Source: Lathyrus oleraceus (lineage: Eukaryota; Streptophyta; Magnoliopsida; Fabales; Fabaceae). Taken from it: a stretch of DNA of 64,000 bases. Shown here piece after piece: positions 11,841 through 22,600 of this stretch (within the stretch, counting starts at the first letter, position 1; the number at the start of each line of letters is the position of its first letter). The translations under genes and the position numbers were made by a program. Where the stretch lies: contig NC_066582.1 of assembly GCF_024323335.1 (NCBI RefSeq), positions 183,800,973 through 183,864,972 on the forward strand, given 5' to 3'. The notes beneath the pieces are model-generated. The model saw only the letters and a program-made list of their open reading frames with translations, made no database searches and had not been told where the DNA came from.

Positions 11841-13096
11841 AAAAGGGGGAGTAATGATGTGTATGTGCTATGGTGTGCATGTGTTACTTCTGTTGTTGTA
11901 TGTTTTGTTGTGTTGTGCTACTTTGTGCTCTATTTTAATAGTTGTGTGCTCATATACTAGAGCATATGGCCTAACATATGACATTCAACTATGTGAGCAT
12001 GTTTGTGCATGAACAAGTGTGTAAGTCTCACTGCGGGTGTATGCTACTGATGCTTTGATATATGTATGTGTGAATTCTCTTGTATGAGATTTTTGTTTTG
12101 TTTTACTCCTGCACATCATGTAGAAAGGTTGTAAGTTGTTTTAGTCAAAATTTACCAAAGAGGAGATTATTGTTCCTTTGGTTGGTTACATTTAGTAAAA
12201 CAACAAGGTAATGCAAAATGTATCTTTGGTGAAGATGTAACATATGGGACAAGATGTTCCAGCATGCGTGCAACATCTTTTGTTAATCTGGAAGACAAAT
12301 TCAATGAGTAAATTTGCTAGCGCATTTTTAGTTTGGTTCCAAGGAGATTTATCATCTATGTGTTGTATCTTTTAGCAAGATGTTATTTTGTAAGATTTGC
12401 TGAAAGATTCATTAAGACCAGATCAATTTAAATGAATATTTAATATTAAATTAAATTAAAATGAAATCTTTTTCTAGATGTTTCTAAAAAAAATCAAATC
12501 TGGTTGTTCTCAAATCTAATGCCCATTGGAAAAAGCCCAGAAGGTGGATTGATATTTAAAGAGACTCATCCATACATTTGAAGACACACAACATAAATAT
12601 TGAAAATCTATTGTGCTAGGGTTTTTGTTCTTTGAGTCTTTATATTGTTGCTTGTTATAAATCTCTAAAGAAGGCTAAACTGAATATTCAAGGCACAAAA
12701 GTGGATTGTTTAATTAAGTTGTAATTCAACATCAGTAAACTTTTGAAAACATTAATTAATTGGTAGTGATTGAAATAAAGTGAGAGGGGCTCTCATATTT
12801 ATGGGGAGTTCTAAATAGAAAGACATGAGTAGTATTAGGAAGTAGGAATTGAACAAGGTTTGTTCATATAAGACTAATTACACTAATACTATTGAGAGTG
12901 AATTTCCTTTCTTGGACTAGAAGTCCCCCAAATGTAGGTGATGTTGTACTAAACTGAGTTAACAACTCTCTTGTATTATTTATTGATTTCTGTTTTAATT
13001 CTTTTGTGTCTGTCAATCTGGTTTAAACTATTTTACACTTTGCCCCAGACATCGTGTCTAGCATCTGTCCCCCAAGAACAAAATTTCATTGCCTAT
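11841..13096 (+). mobile_element. Polypurine tract and fuller 3' LTR, copy 2
   Basis: The polypurine tract is at 11841-11851 and the LTR starts at 11855. Beyond the end of the duplication (12513) the sequence continues as a plausible R/U5 region: a transcript-like stretch near 12530-12960, then a closing segment near 13045-13096 with 'acatcgtgtctagcatctgtcccc'-type text. No primer binding site follows, so this is the 3' end of the element. The right boundary is approximate. Confidence 0.5.
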
Positions 13097-13330
13097 TATC
13101 TTGAATGCAGTTTTATCTTTGATTGGAGAGGTATAATTACTCTCCATATGGTGGTGTAAACCTCCAGCGTTGGGAACATGCTCCTTTACATCTCGCTCCT
13201 TCTTCTCGGTGTTATTCTCCTCCCCCTATATGTAACATTTTTCTCTAGTGTCCACTTCCGCCAAAGAAAACATTGATTTCTAGGTGAGAGACTCGTTTAT
13301 GTGTCCCGCCGTGAGTCTATTTTGGAATGC
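13097..13330. other. No recognisable gene
   Basis: Junction DNA between the plus-strand LTR on the left and the minus-strand gag fossil on the right. Pyrimidine-rich around 13190-13250. Nothing else seen. Confidence 0.4.
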
Positions 13331-14090
13331 CCTACAAACATTTATTGGTTTGGGGGAACGACCTTGATGGTGGCTTCAATAAAATGAGCGAGATAGTCCA
13401 TCAACGACTCTGATAGACCTTGTTGTATATTGAATAGGCTGGTGGCGGACATCTTACTGTGATGGTTGGTAGTGAATTGGTGCACAAGTTTCTTTACCAA
13501 CTCTTGATAGTTGGCGATGAAGGCGTGTGGTATACCCATAAACCATCGAAGGACGACGTCCTTGAAGGTGACAGACGATAGTATTCACTTTATGGAGTCA
13601 GGTGCCCCAATATCGACCATCAATGTGTTTATGGAGATGACATGCTAATATGGATCACTACGCCCATTAAACTTGGTTAGAGTGTGTGTGTGTGTGGGGG
13701 GGGGGGGGTGAATCCTTCAGGGACAGACGTGTCCCATATCTCATCCGAGAGTGACTAAGGATCCAACACTTCTATCTTCTCTGGGAGATTGAATACTTGT
13801 TGGTGTTATATGATATTGTGGACATTGTCCTATAGTGTGTGATTATGTCGATGTAGTTCTTCTATGGCGACGTACATCTCCGCTAGGGCGTTGGGATCAC
13901 CGCTACCACTAGTATCATCCGCTGTAAGGGATGAAACCCTCCCGTTAACCATGATTGGAAGAAGCTAGGTACATGAGTGGTGGGTGATAGTGAGTGAGAT
14001 GATTGTGATGAAGAAAGTGTAGCCCAAGTTAGTTTTGTCGGGTCCCCCACGATGAGCGCTACTGTACTAATAAAAAAGTACATGTGTTCA
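13330..14090 (-). pseudogene. Minus-strand Ty3 gag fossil (Retrotrans_gag)
   Basis: The minus strand of 13342-13539 gives an open 65-residue piece that is clearly the retrotransposon gag core: 'NYQELVKKLVHQFTTNHHSK', 'LFNIQQGLSESLMDYLAHF', 'EATIKVVPPNQ'. Upstream on the minus strand (13540-13680) a further gag piece reads 'INTLMVDIGAPDSIK' with stops. The N-terminal part, towards 14090, is too decayed to align but stays gag-like in position. A (GT)n then poly-G run at 13682-13709 interrupts it. Gag packages element RNA; this copy is dead. Confidence 0.75.
13682..13709. repeat. (GT)n followed by G-run
   Basis: About seven GT units followed by a run of about ten G, inside the antisense gag fossil. 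A slippage-prone tract that probably differs between individuals or assemblies. Confidence 0.9.
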
Positions 14091-14570
14091 TGTTACTCCT
14101 ACAATGGCAGGGATACTTAGAGACCTTAACAGGTATATTATGATGTATGGTGTTTAGGACTTACCCACGATGGTGAGAAGCCCTATATGATGGTGTTTAT
14201 GGTGATTTAGAGGACCTACTCACGTGAGGTGAGATACTCTATCTATATGCATAATGCTTTAGAGTAAGAGTATGTGAGATGTATGAGTTAAGATTTATCC
14301 CATTCTCCTATTGGGGAAGAAGTATTTACAGAGACCTTTTTGAGCCAAAGGTTTAAAAAAACCCTATAGACAACAACTATTTCCCTATCGTTAAAGGAGA
14401 ATACTGACAACCCATTTAACTGGGAGTCATGGTATGACTCCTTATAACATCGCGAACATGAGATAACAATACAATATATCTCATCTATCCCAAGAAATAG
14501 TCCCCCACATTTCATATGGATGTCGCTTGAGTGACATCACTCTTGACGGAAATCTAGAACCACCCTTGAT
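14091..14570 (-). mobile_element. Probable leader/LTR end of the minus-strand Ty3 fossil
   Basis: The region lies upstream (minus strand) of the gag fossil, where the 5' leader and LTR should be. It has no coding potential beyond a chance 75-codon frame. No primer binding site or LTR boundary could be fixed, so the call rests on position only. Confidence 0.3.
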
Positions 14571-15242
14571 TAAGTCTCTCATAAATATAACATTTAAAAA
14601 AATATAAACTATAATAAAAAAATTAATTATGTTATTCAAGTTTTAATTGATTAATTTTGAATGACATAATATTAATATTAAAATCAATAAAATTTGTATT
14701 TGATTAATTTAGTTTAATTTTTATATAAACATTAAAAGAAAAAGCTAAATCAGTTTAATTATTTATTTTTTGCTTAAACAAACCAATGTACTTATGTTAC
14801 TCCCAAAATTAGGTTTTGGTCAACTTTTGGAAAAGAAAAAGACACACTTGGTCACGTGAAGGCTACTGCGGCGTGATTCTCACGCGAACATTTTTAATTT
14901 TTAAAGAACAAAAAAAAAATCACATATATAGGAATAGTATATTACATTGACTTTGCACTTTTGTAGACGCAAAAACATTAAAAATAATAAAATAAAATAA
15001 AAAGCACGAAAACGACAATCTCGCGAGAATCGATAATCAAATCAGGACCGTACGTTTTATTTTAAGACCATTGCTTAGAATAGAAGTATCTTCGTTTGCT
15101 CAAAACATAAGGAAGAACGAAAAGAACGAAAGTGTCTCGTTCTCTTCTAACTCTCTGAACCACTGAGCCGACTCGGAGCTTGAGAACGAGTTAACTTCGT
15201 GACTCAGAGGAGAAAAATACAGAGAAAGAGAAACACTACACC
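14571..15242 (+). promoter_or_regulatory. Upstream region and 5' UTR of SCE1
   Basis: AT-rich DNA with several candidate promoter elements: a G-box core CACGTG at 14853-14858, a TATATA run at 14925-14930, and the perfect palindrome TCTCGCGAGA at 15019-15028. The last 130 bp before the ATG are CT- and GA-rich, typical of a plant 5' UTR. The transcription start cannot be fixed from sequence alone. Confidence 0.5.
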
Positions 15243-17769
15243 ATGTCTGGTATTGCTCGTGGACGTCTTACCGAGGAGCGTAAGTCATGGCGGAAGAATC
15301 ATCCTCATGTCCGTACAATCACTATTTCTAGTCCTTTGTGGTTCTGTTTTGAATCTCTTTTTTTTTCTAGGGTTTGTTTTGATTCTAATTGGTTTCGTTT
15401 TTCCTTTTTTTTTCTTTTGTGATTTAGGGTTTTGTTGCGAAGCCGGAGATACTGCCTGATGGTTCCGTGAATTTGATGATTTGGCATTGTACTATTCCTG
15501 GAAAAACTGGGGTTTGTTTTTCTCTTTAATTTTCTATCAGTTTTTTTTGTTGATTATGAATGAATTAAACTCTTAAGTTTATTTTTTGTTATATTGATTT
15601 TTTTGTTTTTGTTATGTGAAAGTTGTGTATCTCTTTCTATGATTTTAGACTTACTTACATCTCTCATCTTACATGTTGGTTTTGTAATGATGACTTAAGC
15701 CGAATATAAAATCTAACATGGTATTGGAGTATATCGATCCGGGCCACCACCGTTTATATCCATACATCAAATCTATTAGTCTTGGGCGTGAGGTGGTGTA
15801 TTTGAAATATGAATCTTCTCAATTTCATAACTAAGATTTTAAATTGCAGTCTCCTTGCAATCTTTGATATCACAGTGAATTGAAGTCAAAATTCATGTGG
15901 TAGTCGTCAACTATTCAATATTCCTGGCCACAACTAATCACCATTATTAGGATTTCTTTAACGGGTTGTTATTCAATCTATTGCATCTTAAGATAGAGTC
16001 CTTTACATGATGGTTTTGTAAGGATGAGTTAGACTTGATATAAGAACCTATTAAGAATCTTCTCCATTTCATAACCATAGTTTTAGATTGCAATTTCCAT
16101 GTGATCTTTGATATTATGGATAATTGAAGTCAAATTCATGTGGTAGTTGTCAATTGTTCAATATAACTAGTCGAATTCATAACCAAAATGTGCATCACAC
16201 CAATTATCTAAAAGCCCTATTTTCTGGCCCTTTTTACCAACAGCTGTCATGGAATCTCCATCAGGTCTACTACCTTTGGAGGTCTCTTTAGGAATATTCA
16301 TGGTGATTGGATATGTGGCTTTGTCGTATTTTTTGGCGGTTTGTCTAGTTTTTATGTGGAACTTCTGGTTACTTTTCATAGTTTGGCTGTTGCTTGGGAT
16401 ATGAAACTGTTGTGTTTTATTCTGATGCAAAGAATGCTATTACCCTGCCTTCTAATATGATTAATCACCACTATGCTTCTATCCTCCAAAGCATTAGAAA
16501 CTTGCTTGGCTCTTAATTGAAAAGTATCATAGTCTCCTTCTCAGTGAAGGTAATGCTTGTGCAGACTTCTCGGCCATGTTGAGGGTGCTGTTCAAGATGA
16601 CAAATTCAAGATTTTAGTGACACTCTAGTAATGAAGCAGCTGTTTGATTGCAGATTGCATGGGCGTCTGTTTCCCGCACTCGTAGTTTCTTGTTTTTTTT
16701 TTTCCTTTCTTACTTGGTAGTGTCCCCATTAATACTACAATTTACAAGATCCACAATATTTGCAAATGAAGATTTTGGTATGAGTTATAGGCATTTGGCT
16801 TGAAGTAAAAATTGAAAATTCCAACTTTGGATTATTTGCATTCGACAAATGCGTAGTTATAGAAATTTTTACTTCAAACCAAGAATATTTTACCCTTGAA
16901 TGTATTGTAAAAGAATCACACTTTGTTTTCTGTCTTCATTGCTAGGATTGAGCTAGCGAATTAATTAAGCATAAGCATCTTATTGAGTTTTGAGCCTCTA
17001 ATTTTCATCTTATGAATTTTATTTATTTGCTGCAGACTGATTGGGAGGGTGGCTTCTTCCCACTTACATTACACTTTAGTGAAGACTACCCTAGCAAGCC
17101 TCCAAAGTGTAAATTCCCACAAGGTTTCTTCCACCCTAATGTTTACCCATCTGGAACTGTTTGCTTGTCTATACTTAATGAAGACAGTGTAAGTACACGT
17201 TTCGTAAACTTAGCAAGACTGTTTAAAACTAATTCATAATGTGATATAACATTCCAAGCAAACTGATTATAGGTTCATTATTACATGTAGGGGTGGAGAC
17301 CAGCCATAACAGTGAAGCAAATTCTCGTCGGCATCCAAGATTTGCTTGACCAGCCAAATCCTGCTGATCCTGCCCAGACAGAAGGCTATCATCTATTTAT
17401 CCAGGTACTTAATTAATTCTTGCGGGCATCCAAGACCACCTTGACAAGAAATCCGACTATTTTTTGCCTGGTTTAGAGTCAAGGCACAGTTGGTCGACAC
17501 AGTAATTTACTTCTCAAAGTGCTCAATATCTCGCATTCTCGAATATAGTTTTTGAACACTGCATTATGAATAATAGGTTCCGACTTCATGGGACCTTGTG
17601 ATCTGATATGTAACATTTTATAGCCTCTCCATTTCTAGGTAGATTAACTGGGATTTAATTTTCGTATTACCATGAAATAATCTTTACATTGGAATCATTT
17701 TTGCAGGATACCACAGAATATAAGAGAAGGGTCCGGCTGCAGGCAAAGCAGTACCCACCACTTATCTAG
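15243..17769 (+). CDS. SCE1: SUMO-conjugating enzyme E2 (UBC9/SCE1), five exons
   Basis: Joined exons 15243-15308, 15428-15511, 17036-17188, 17291-17404 and 17707-17769 give 159 residues plus stop, matching the usual 158-160. All introns are GT-AG and fall between codons. The product takes SUMO from the E1 enzyme as a thioester and passes it to target lysines, with or without an E3 ligase, in nucleus and cytosol. Visible features: the basic N-terminal helix '[17 protein letters not shown]' that binds SUMO and E1, the UBC fold core, '[15 protein letters not shown]' holding the HPN motif and catalytic Cys93, and the C-terminal helices ending 'QAKQYPPLI'. No stop, frameshift or missing key residue is seen, so it is probably functional. 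It is a single gene surrounded by transposon DNA. Alternative identity is very unlikely: the sequence is typical of plant SCE1. Confidence 0.97.
15650..16185. repeat. Diverged direct repeat inside SCE1 intron 2
   Basis: Two related stretches, about 15655-15930 and 15990-16175, share 'catgttggttttgtaatgatga', 'aatcttctcaatttcataac' and 'gaagtcaaaattcatgtggtagt' type blocks in the same order, with many differences. The first also has a 'tatcgatccgggccaccacc' phrase seen near plant LTR and TIR ends. This looks like an old inserted repeat, partly duplicated; the class is unknown. Confidence 0.55.
16258..16640 (+). pseudogene. LINE-type RNase H (RVT_3) fossil in SCE1 intron 2
   Basis: The plus strand reads '[15 protein letters not shown]', '[17 protein letters not shown]', then after a frameshift near 16400 '[24 protein letters not shown]' (16407-16480) and 'IRNLLGS'. 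These are the landmarks of the RNase H domain found at the C-terminus of plant LINE reverse transcriptases and related reading frames: the conserved Glu in 'VELL' and Asp in 'YSDAKNA'. It continues in broken form to about 16640. It is spliced out with the intron and has no visible effect on SCE1. Confidence 0.7.
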
Positions 17770-18144
17770 TAACACACTATTATCAACTTTTTTAAGAATC
17801 TATTGTTAGTATGGTAGATGTTTTCTCTTTTCATCCGTTAAAACTGTTCTGTTGTGATCATTGGCACGCATAATATGCAAACTCCAATGTTTTCACTATC
17901 ATGCATCATGCTTACTCTCAGATTTGGATGAAATGTTGATATATATACATAAACAATGTGAAAGTCAACCAATGAGTTCTCGTTGGTGACTTTCTGTGCC
18001 TTATGTTTGGTTATACATTTCTTATTTATTGGGTGATTACTGTAATGAATTATGAGTATTCTCTCAGGAACTTGTCATTTCTGGATATGTTTCCTTTTGG
18101 ATAGCAAAACATTTTTAGCTCAATTGGCTGCATAAATTTAGATG
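17770..18144 (+). other. SCE1 3' flank / probable 3' UTR
   Basis: AT-rich sequence directly after the stop codon, likely holding the 3' UTR and the polyadenylation region. No clear single poly(A) site chosen. No other gene. Confidence 0.45.
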
Positions 18145-18464
18145 ATTTTTTTAATGCACCTCACAAGTTACTTAGGCACACCGGCACCACGTGAAAATGC
18201 CGGTGATACATCTTCGGACGCACCCAATTTCTGATTTAACGTTAAAATATTCCGGAGATGCATCTTCGGAAGATAGTGAAGTTTAAATCGTCATCTGTAT
18301 ATACATTTTTCAGGAATTCAAGCTTCAATACCTTATGGAGATGCATCTTCGAAATATTTTAACGTTAAAGTCAGAATTTAGTGCATCTGGATATGCGTCT
18401 TGGGAATTTGGAGGCATTTAAGTATTTTCACGTAGTGCAACTTATGGAATGCATTAAAAAAAAC
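18145..18464. mobile_element. Foldback / MITE-like element with long inverted repeats
   Basis: The left end (TTTTTTTAATGCA...AAGTTAC) matches the reverse complement of the right end (GTAGTGCAACTTATGG...TGCATTAAAAAAA). Inner arms also pair: 'tttaacgttaaaatattc' near 18238 with 'aatattttaacgttaaag' near 18353, and the phrase 'ggagatgcatcttcgga' occurs on both sides. The whole 320 bp can fold into one imperfect hairpin. No reading frame. Superfamily unknown; no clear target duplication. Confidence 0.7.
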
Positions 18465-18613
18465 CCCTTAATTTATTTATCTAGTTACTTCTCACATGAT
18501 ATCTATCAATAATCTCTTTGATGGGGTTTCTACATATTTATAAAGAGAGTTTAATGTTGGCATATATCATAAGATTATGTGTAGAGAAAAGATTTCTTCG
18601 GGGTAGAAAACTT

Positions 18614-18880
18614 CTACTCCCTCCATCTCGCAATAAGCGTCGAGTTTTCTATTTTTTATCTATTTTTTATTTGTCTTAGATTATTTGTCTCTTTGAAATA
18701 TCAATACCAATGTAGTAGTATATATTATTTCTTTTCACTAACTTATTGAATTTTAATTCATATACCTATTGTTAATAAGGTTATTTCAATAAATGACACC
18801 TATTTGTCATTGAAATCAATAAAAAATAATTATTATCTTAAAAAAATAAAAATGTGAAAATGTGAAAATTATTATCTTAA
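18614..18880. mobile_element. Stowaway/mariner-like MITE end, truncated
   Basis: It begins CTACTCCCTCCATCTCGCAATAAG, the well-known Stowaway-type terminal inverted repeat style (CTCCCTCCG...). The expected complementary end is not found intact within 300 bp, though 'gacacctatttgtcatt' near 18795 resembles an inner part. Probably a decayed copy. Confidence 0.45.
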
Positions 18881-19989
18881 ATTTAAAAGAGAACGTTAGT
18901 TCTTGACTCTTAGATATGACTGTGATGATGAGCTGTAACGATTTGGTATTTATTGGCTGAATCAATGTGGCCATCTTGGCTATAGCAAGGACAAGAAAAA
19001 CAATATACTCATTCATTATTTGCAAAACATATCTTTTTCCTCCTACACTTGTCTTCCTTTTTCGATCGGCAAAACTCTATTCTCAATTTAGAGATTTTTG
19101 GTCTAGAAAGAGGTATTAAGTGTGTATCTTTAATATCCAAAGGTTTCTTTGTTACAAATGGTATCATTTTAGTGGTATTTGTGAAATTTGAATCGTAATA
19201 TAATGCATTTTGATTTGATTTAATTTGGTTTGTAAAATACGAACCACAACCTGAGCCGAATCACAATTTTTTATTAAAAATTGATCCAAACATATTTGGA
19301 TCAAACTTGATTTTTTTGTGATTTTTGATTTGGTTTGATTCGGTTAACAATTTTTTATTGGACCGGTTTGATTTAGAATACCCCTACATCAAACTACGAC
19401 TACTCTCCAATGCTCAATAGTCGATTTAGAAAAAAATGATGGATGATCGTTATGCTTTCACACAAGTGCAATTTGACGAACTAGTTGTCCAAATAGCCAA
19501 TGAGTTTGAATCTTCGCATTATATGTACCCAATATCCATTTAACTGCCATTATAGTGGTTTAACACATGCAAAAGAATAATAACAACACTTATGTTATCC
19601 ATATTTTCAAGGTAATCACAACACTTATGTTATCCATATTTTCAAGGCCGAGTTTGGCTCTCGAAGTATGGAAGTACGGCCAATTCTTCCTCTCACCTAC
19701 ATTTGTGATTTGCTCAATTTTGATTCACATTGATGGGCTTGTTCTTTAATGGCATTTAAACTACATGTGCGTAATTGACTCTGAACGCAAAATTAGAGGG
19801 AATGGGTGAATTGTGATATAATTTTTTTTAAAAAATTAAAAAAAATCAATTTTATAAGTTGAGTTTTAAGCAGATGGGTAGGAAATACTAATTAAATACT
19901 TTGATTCGATTGTGAATTACTCATATCCAACACCTCTGTAATCAACACTAAAATAAATAGTTACATCATGTTATTTTTGTTTTGTTCAA
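18881..19989. other. Intergenic, no recognisable gene
   Basis: AT-rich DNA. Between 19190 and 19385 there is text of the 'GGTTTGATTCGGTT / ACCGGTTTGATTT' kind, often seen in hAT-like MITEs, but no matching pair of ends was found. Small ORFs look like chance. Confidence 0.4.
19585..19654. repeat. 35-bp direct tandem duplication
   Basis: The phrase starting AACACTTATGTTATCC occurs at 19585 and again 35 bp later, with the following 'atattttcaagg' identical in both. A recent short duplication in noncoding DNA. Confidence 0.85.
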
Positions 19990-20202
19990 GAATGAGATGA
20001 TGATCATAGAAGCTAGGTGGATCGTTGTGTTGCACTAGAGTTGCGTTCCTATGCGAGGGAACAATGCCGACCAGCAAGTTAGCAATCCAATGCTCAAATT
20101 AGTAAAGAAAATGAGTAACATGCTCTTAATTTAAAATGAAAAATCATTCATGTCTTGATGCAAATTGAAATATTTATAGGATAAATATGATTGGGCCTTT
20201 AA

Positions 20203-21161
20203 TAGGGATAGAAATAGACCATGTCAACTAACAGGGAACTAAGACCCAGTCTACACAGGGTCAAGTTTTTTTTTTTTAAATATAAAAGGTCCAGATTTTT
20301 CTATAATAAAAAAATTTAGTTAAAAAAATTAGACCTCAAATCATAAAAAAACCTTTTAAAACTATCAGGTTGACATATTTAAATAAATATGAATAAATTT
20401 ATCATTATTATTATTATTATTATTACTATTATTATTATTATTATTATTATAAATATTATTATTATTATATTATATTTTATATTAAATTAAATTATAAAAA
20501 AGTAAAATTTAATTATTTTGAAGAACTTTTCATAAACTAAAAACACCTTCTAACCAATATTATAAGTTGTTTTTATAAGTTTTTTTAAACAAATAGTCTC
20601 ATAAAATTTATGCTACTATATACACACAGATAAGTGAATGCAAACAAATTTTTAAAATCTGTTTAGATTAGTTTATTGTAGCTTATCTACTTGACATAAG
20701 ATTTGTGACACTTTTTGATAGTCCTTATTAAAAAAATTCTTAAACTTTTTTAAATTATTTTTATAATTTATTCAAGATAGCATACAAAAATAACTTAGAA
20801 TATACAAAAATAATTTAAATTTACTTTATCTTTTTGTTATAAAAATAGTTTATACAAGCTTATTAAGTGCTTATTTTGACAAGAACTTAATAAGTTATTT
20901 ATCTAAACATGATCTTAGTATTATTGATCTTTTTAGTTATTTATGCTATATAAACATTAATTGAAATGCTTATTTACACATGTTGAAATAAAATAAGTTT
21001 TTAAATAGACTAATAGGTCAATCAGGCATTTTAAAAGGTCATATTTATGCCTAAAAATAAGCCTATGGCATGTTATAGGTCAGACTCAAGCTTTGAAATT
21101 TTTAGCAAGTCAAGCTTAGGCTTGATAAAGCCTAGCTTGACTCAGTCTATTTCCACCCCTA
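20203..21161. mobile_element. Non-autonomous hAT-type DNA transposon, 959 bp
   Basis: The terminal inverted repeats read TAGGGATAGAAATAGACC at the left and TAGGGGTGGAAATAGACT at the right (reverse complement), 15 of 18 matching. The flanks are GCCTTTAA at 20195-20202 and GCCTTTGA at 21162-21169, an 8-bp target duplication with one mismatch, the hAT hallmark. The inside is extremely AT-rich with an (ATT)n tract and no transposase, so movement would depend on an enzyme supplied in trans. Confidence 0.82.
20401..20472. repeat. (ATT)n microsatellite
   Basis: About twenty ATT units with a few interruptions, inside the hAT-type element. Confidence 0.95.
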
Positions 21162-21479
21162 GCCTTTGATATTTATTGGATAACTTTTTTGGGCCTTGAG
21201 TCTGGTCTGGAACAGTTACCCCCAGGCTTGCCATGTCGTGAGGCATGAGAAATCTTCAAGTCGGGCCAGGCGATTCTACACTCATACTCTTGCGTGGAAA
21301 AGTGGAAAGGTTTTAGGGATAACCTCATTAAATGCTTATCCGATCATTAAAACGTTTTGCTGAATGCCTTACGCGTGCTTCTAAATGAGTATGCTAGGGA
21401 GTGACGCCTGCCTAGACCATTCAAGTGCACTTAAGTGACACAAACCCTTCTCTCACACAAGTGCCTCATGCACTAACAA

Positions 21480-21497
21480 ATTGGTATCTAGAGCTCC
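21480..21497 (+). promoter_or_regulatory. Primer binding site of the copia element
   Basis: TTGGTATCTAGAGCTCC is close to the initiator-tRNA-Met primer site (TGGTATCAGAGC) used by Ty1/copia elements, with one extra base. It lies 100 bp upstream of the gag ATG at 21581. The LTR should end just before it, near 21478. Confidence 0.7.
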
Positions 21498-21580
21498 AGT
21501 TTTCTTGATTGTGTTTTCAAGAATCACACGTTGGTGATCATGTTTCCGGGATTGTGGATTGTTAATTGATCGCTGCAAAG

Positions 21581-22600
21581 ATGAACGATAAAAATGATGG
21601 TATTTCAAACTCTCTTCCGGTTCTTGACGACAAGGATTGGATTCAGAGGAATAAATAAATGCAATTGTTGTTTGGCCCATGAAACCCTTGAAGTGGTTAC
21701 TAATGGCGTTCCTGTGCTTGCTGGAAATACAATTGATACTCAGAGAGTCAGCCACAAGGATGCCAAGAAGAAAGATTGCAAGGCGTTGTTCTGCATTCAA
21801 TCGGTGGTGGACTCGGCAAATTTTGATCAAATTTCTCATGCTGAATCAGCAAAGGAGGCATGAGATGTTCTGGTGAAGTATTACGGAGGAAGTTAGAAGG
21901 TTAAAGGCATCAAGTTGCAGGAACTTCGACAGCAGTACGAATTACTGCAGATGGGAGAAGACGAAAAGATTGCATGTTATGTTGCTAAGGTGCATAATCT
22001 TGTTCATCTCATGAAAGGTTGTGGTGAAACCATAACTAATAAGATGATAGTTGAGAAGGTAATGCACACGTTATCCTCTCACTTTGATCATGTTATCTTT
22101 GTTATTCAAGAATTTAACAATCTTGAAACACCGAAGTTGGAAGATTTGACCGATTTATTGGAGGCACATGAGTTGAGAATTATTGAAAGAAAGGGCGTTC
22201 AAGATTCGATATAGGAACTACAAGCTCAAACATGGAAGAACCATGGTGGTTCTAACAAGTTCAGAGGCAAGACTCAAAGTAAGAAGTCTTGGTCGAACCC
22301 TTAGAAGCATAAGGTCGATTCTAAATCCTTCAAAATAGGAGAAGGAACTTCGACTAATAAAGAAGAAAAGAAAGATGTGCAATGTTACAGTTGTGAAAAA
22401 TGGCGTCACTTGTCTAAGCATTGTTGGTCCAGAAAAGACAAGGGAGCGACAAAAGGCAAGGACGAAGGAGAAAACCTTGCACGCCAAGATTCAGATGATT
22501 CTAAAAATTTGGTGTTTATGGATGCAGTTGCAGATGAACATGTCGACTCCAAGATCTGGTTCCTCGACACAAGCTATTCAAACCACATGACTGGTTGAAG
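21581..22600 (+). pseudogene. Ty1/copia gag with zinc knuckle, broken
   Basis: Starts at the ATG at 21581 ('MNDKNDGISNSLPVLDDKDW'), then a stop at about 21656 and a frameshift near 21675. The UBN2-type gag core follows ('ALFCIQSVVDSANFDQISHA', then from 21915 'LRQQYELLQMGEDEKIACY', 'MKGCGETITNKMIVEKVM', 'LTDLLEAHELRI'). Further stops lie near 21862, 21893, 22212 and 22303. A CCHC zinc knuckle, CYSCEKWRHLSKHC, is intact at about 22380-22421. Gag forms the element's particle and binds its RNA. This copy cannot make a full-length protein. Confidence 0.88.

Larger units (their letters stand above)
6738..12513. repeat. Long tandem duplication, copy 2
   Basis: Second copy of the block at 1-5777, same orientation and order of parts. 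Unlike copy 1, its plus-strand LTR runs on past the homology end at 12513 to about 13090, so copy 2 keeps the original right-hand context and copy 1 ends at the duplication junction. Confidence 0.93.
19990..21470 (-). mobile_element. Probable minus-strand Ty3 LTR/leader split by the hAT element
   Basis: On the minus strand, 21400-21162 carries LTR-like text ('cacgacatggcaagcctggg', 'ctgttccagaccag'). Reading resumes after the hAT insertion with 'ggcccaatcatatttatcc', a TATA-like box (plus-strand 20172-20180) and a leader containing 'gctaacttgctggtcggc' and 'acaacgatccacctagcttc'. This resembles Tat-type LTR ends in legumes, but no boundary is fixed and no coding part is attached. Confidence 0.35.

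Noticed and set aside
19190..19385. A hAT-like MITE rich in CGGTTTGATTT text
   Set aside because: No matching inverted ends or target duplication could be found.
21160..21478. Exact 5' LTR of the copia element
   Set aside because: The PBS-like site fixes the right end near 21478, but no convincing left end was found and the region reads better as a minus-strand Ty3 LTR, so no copia LTR was annotated.
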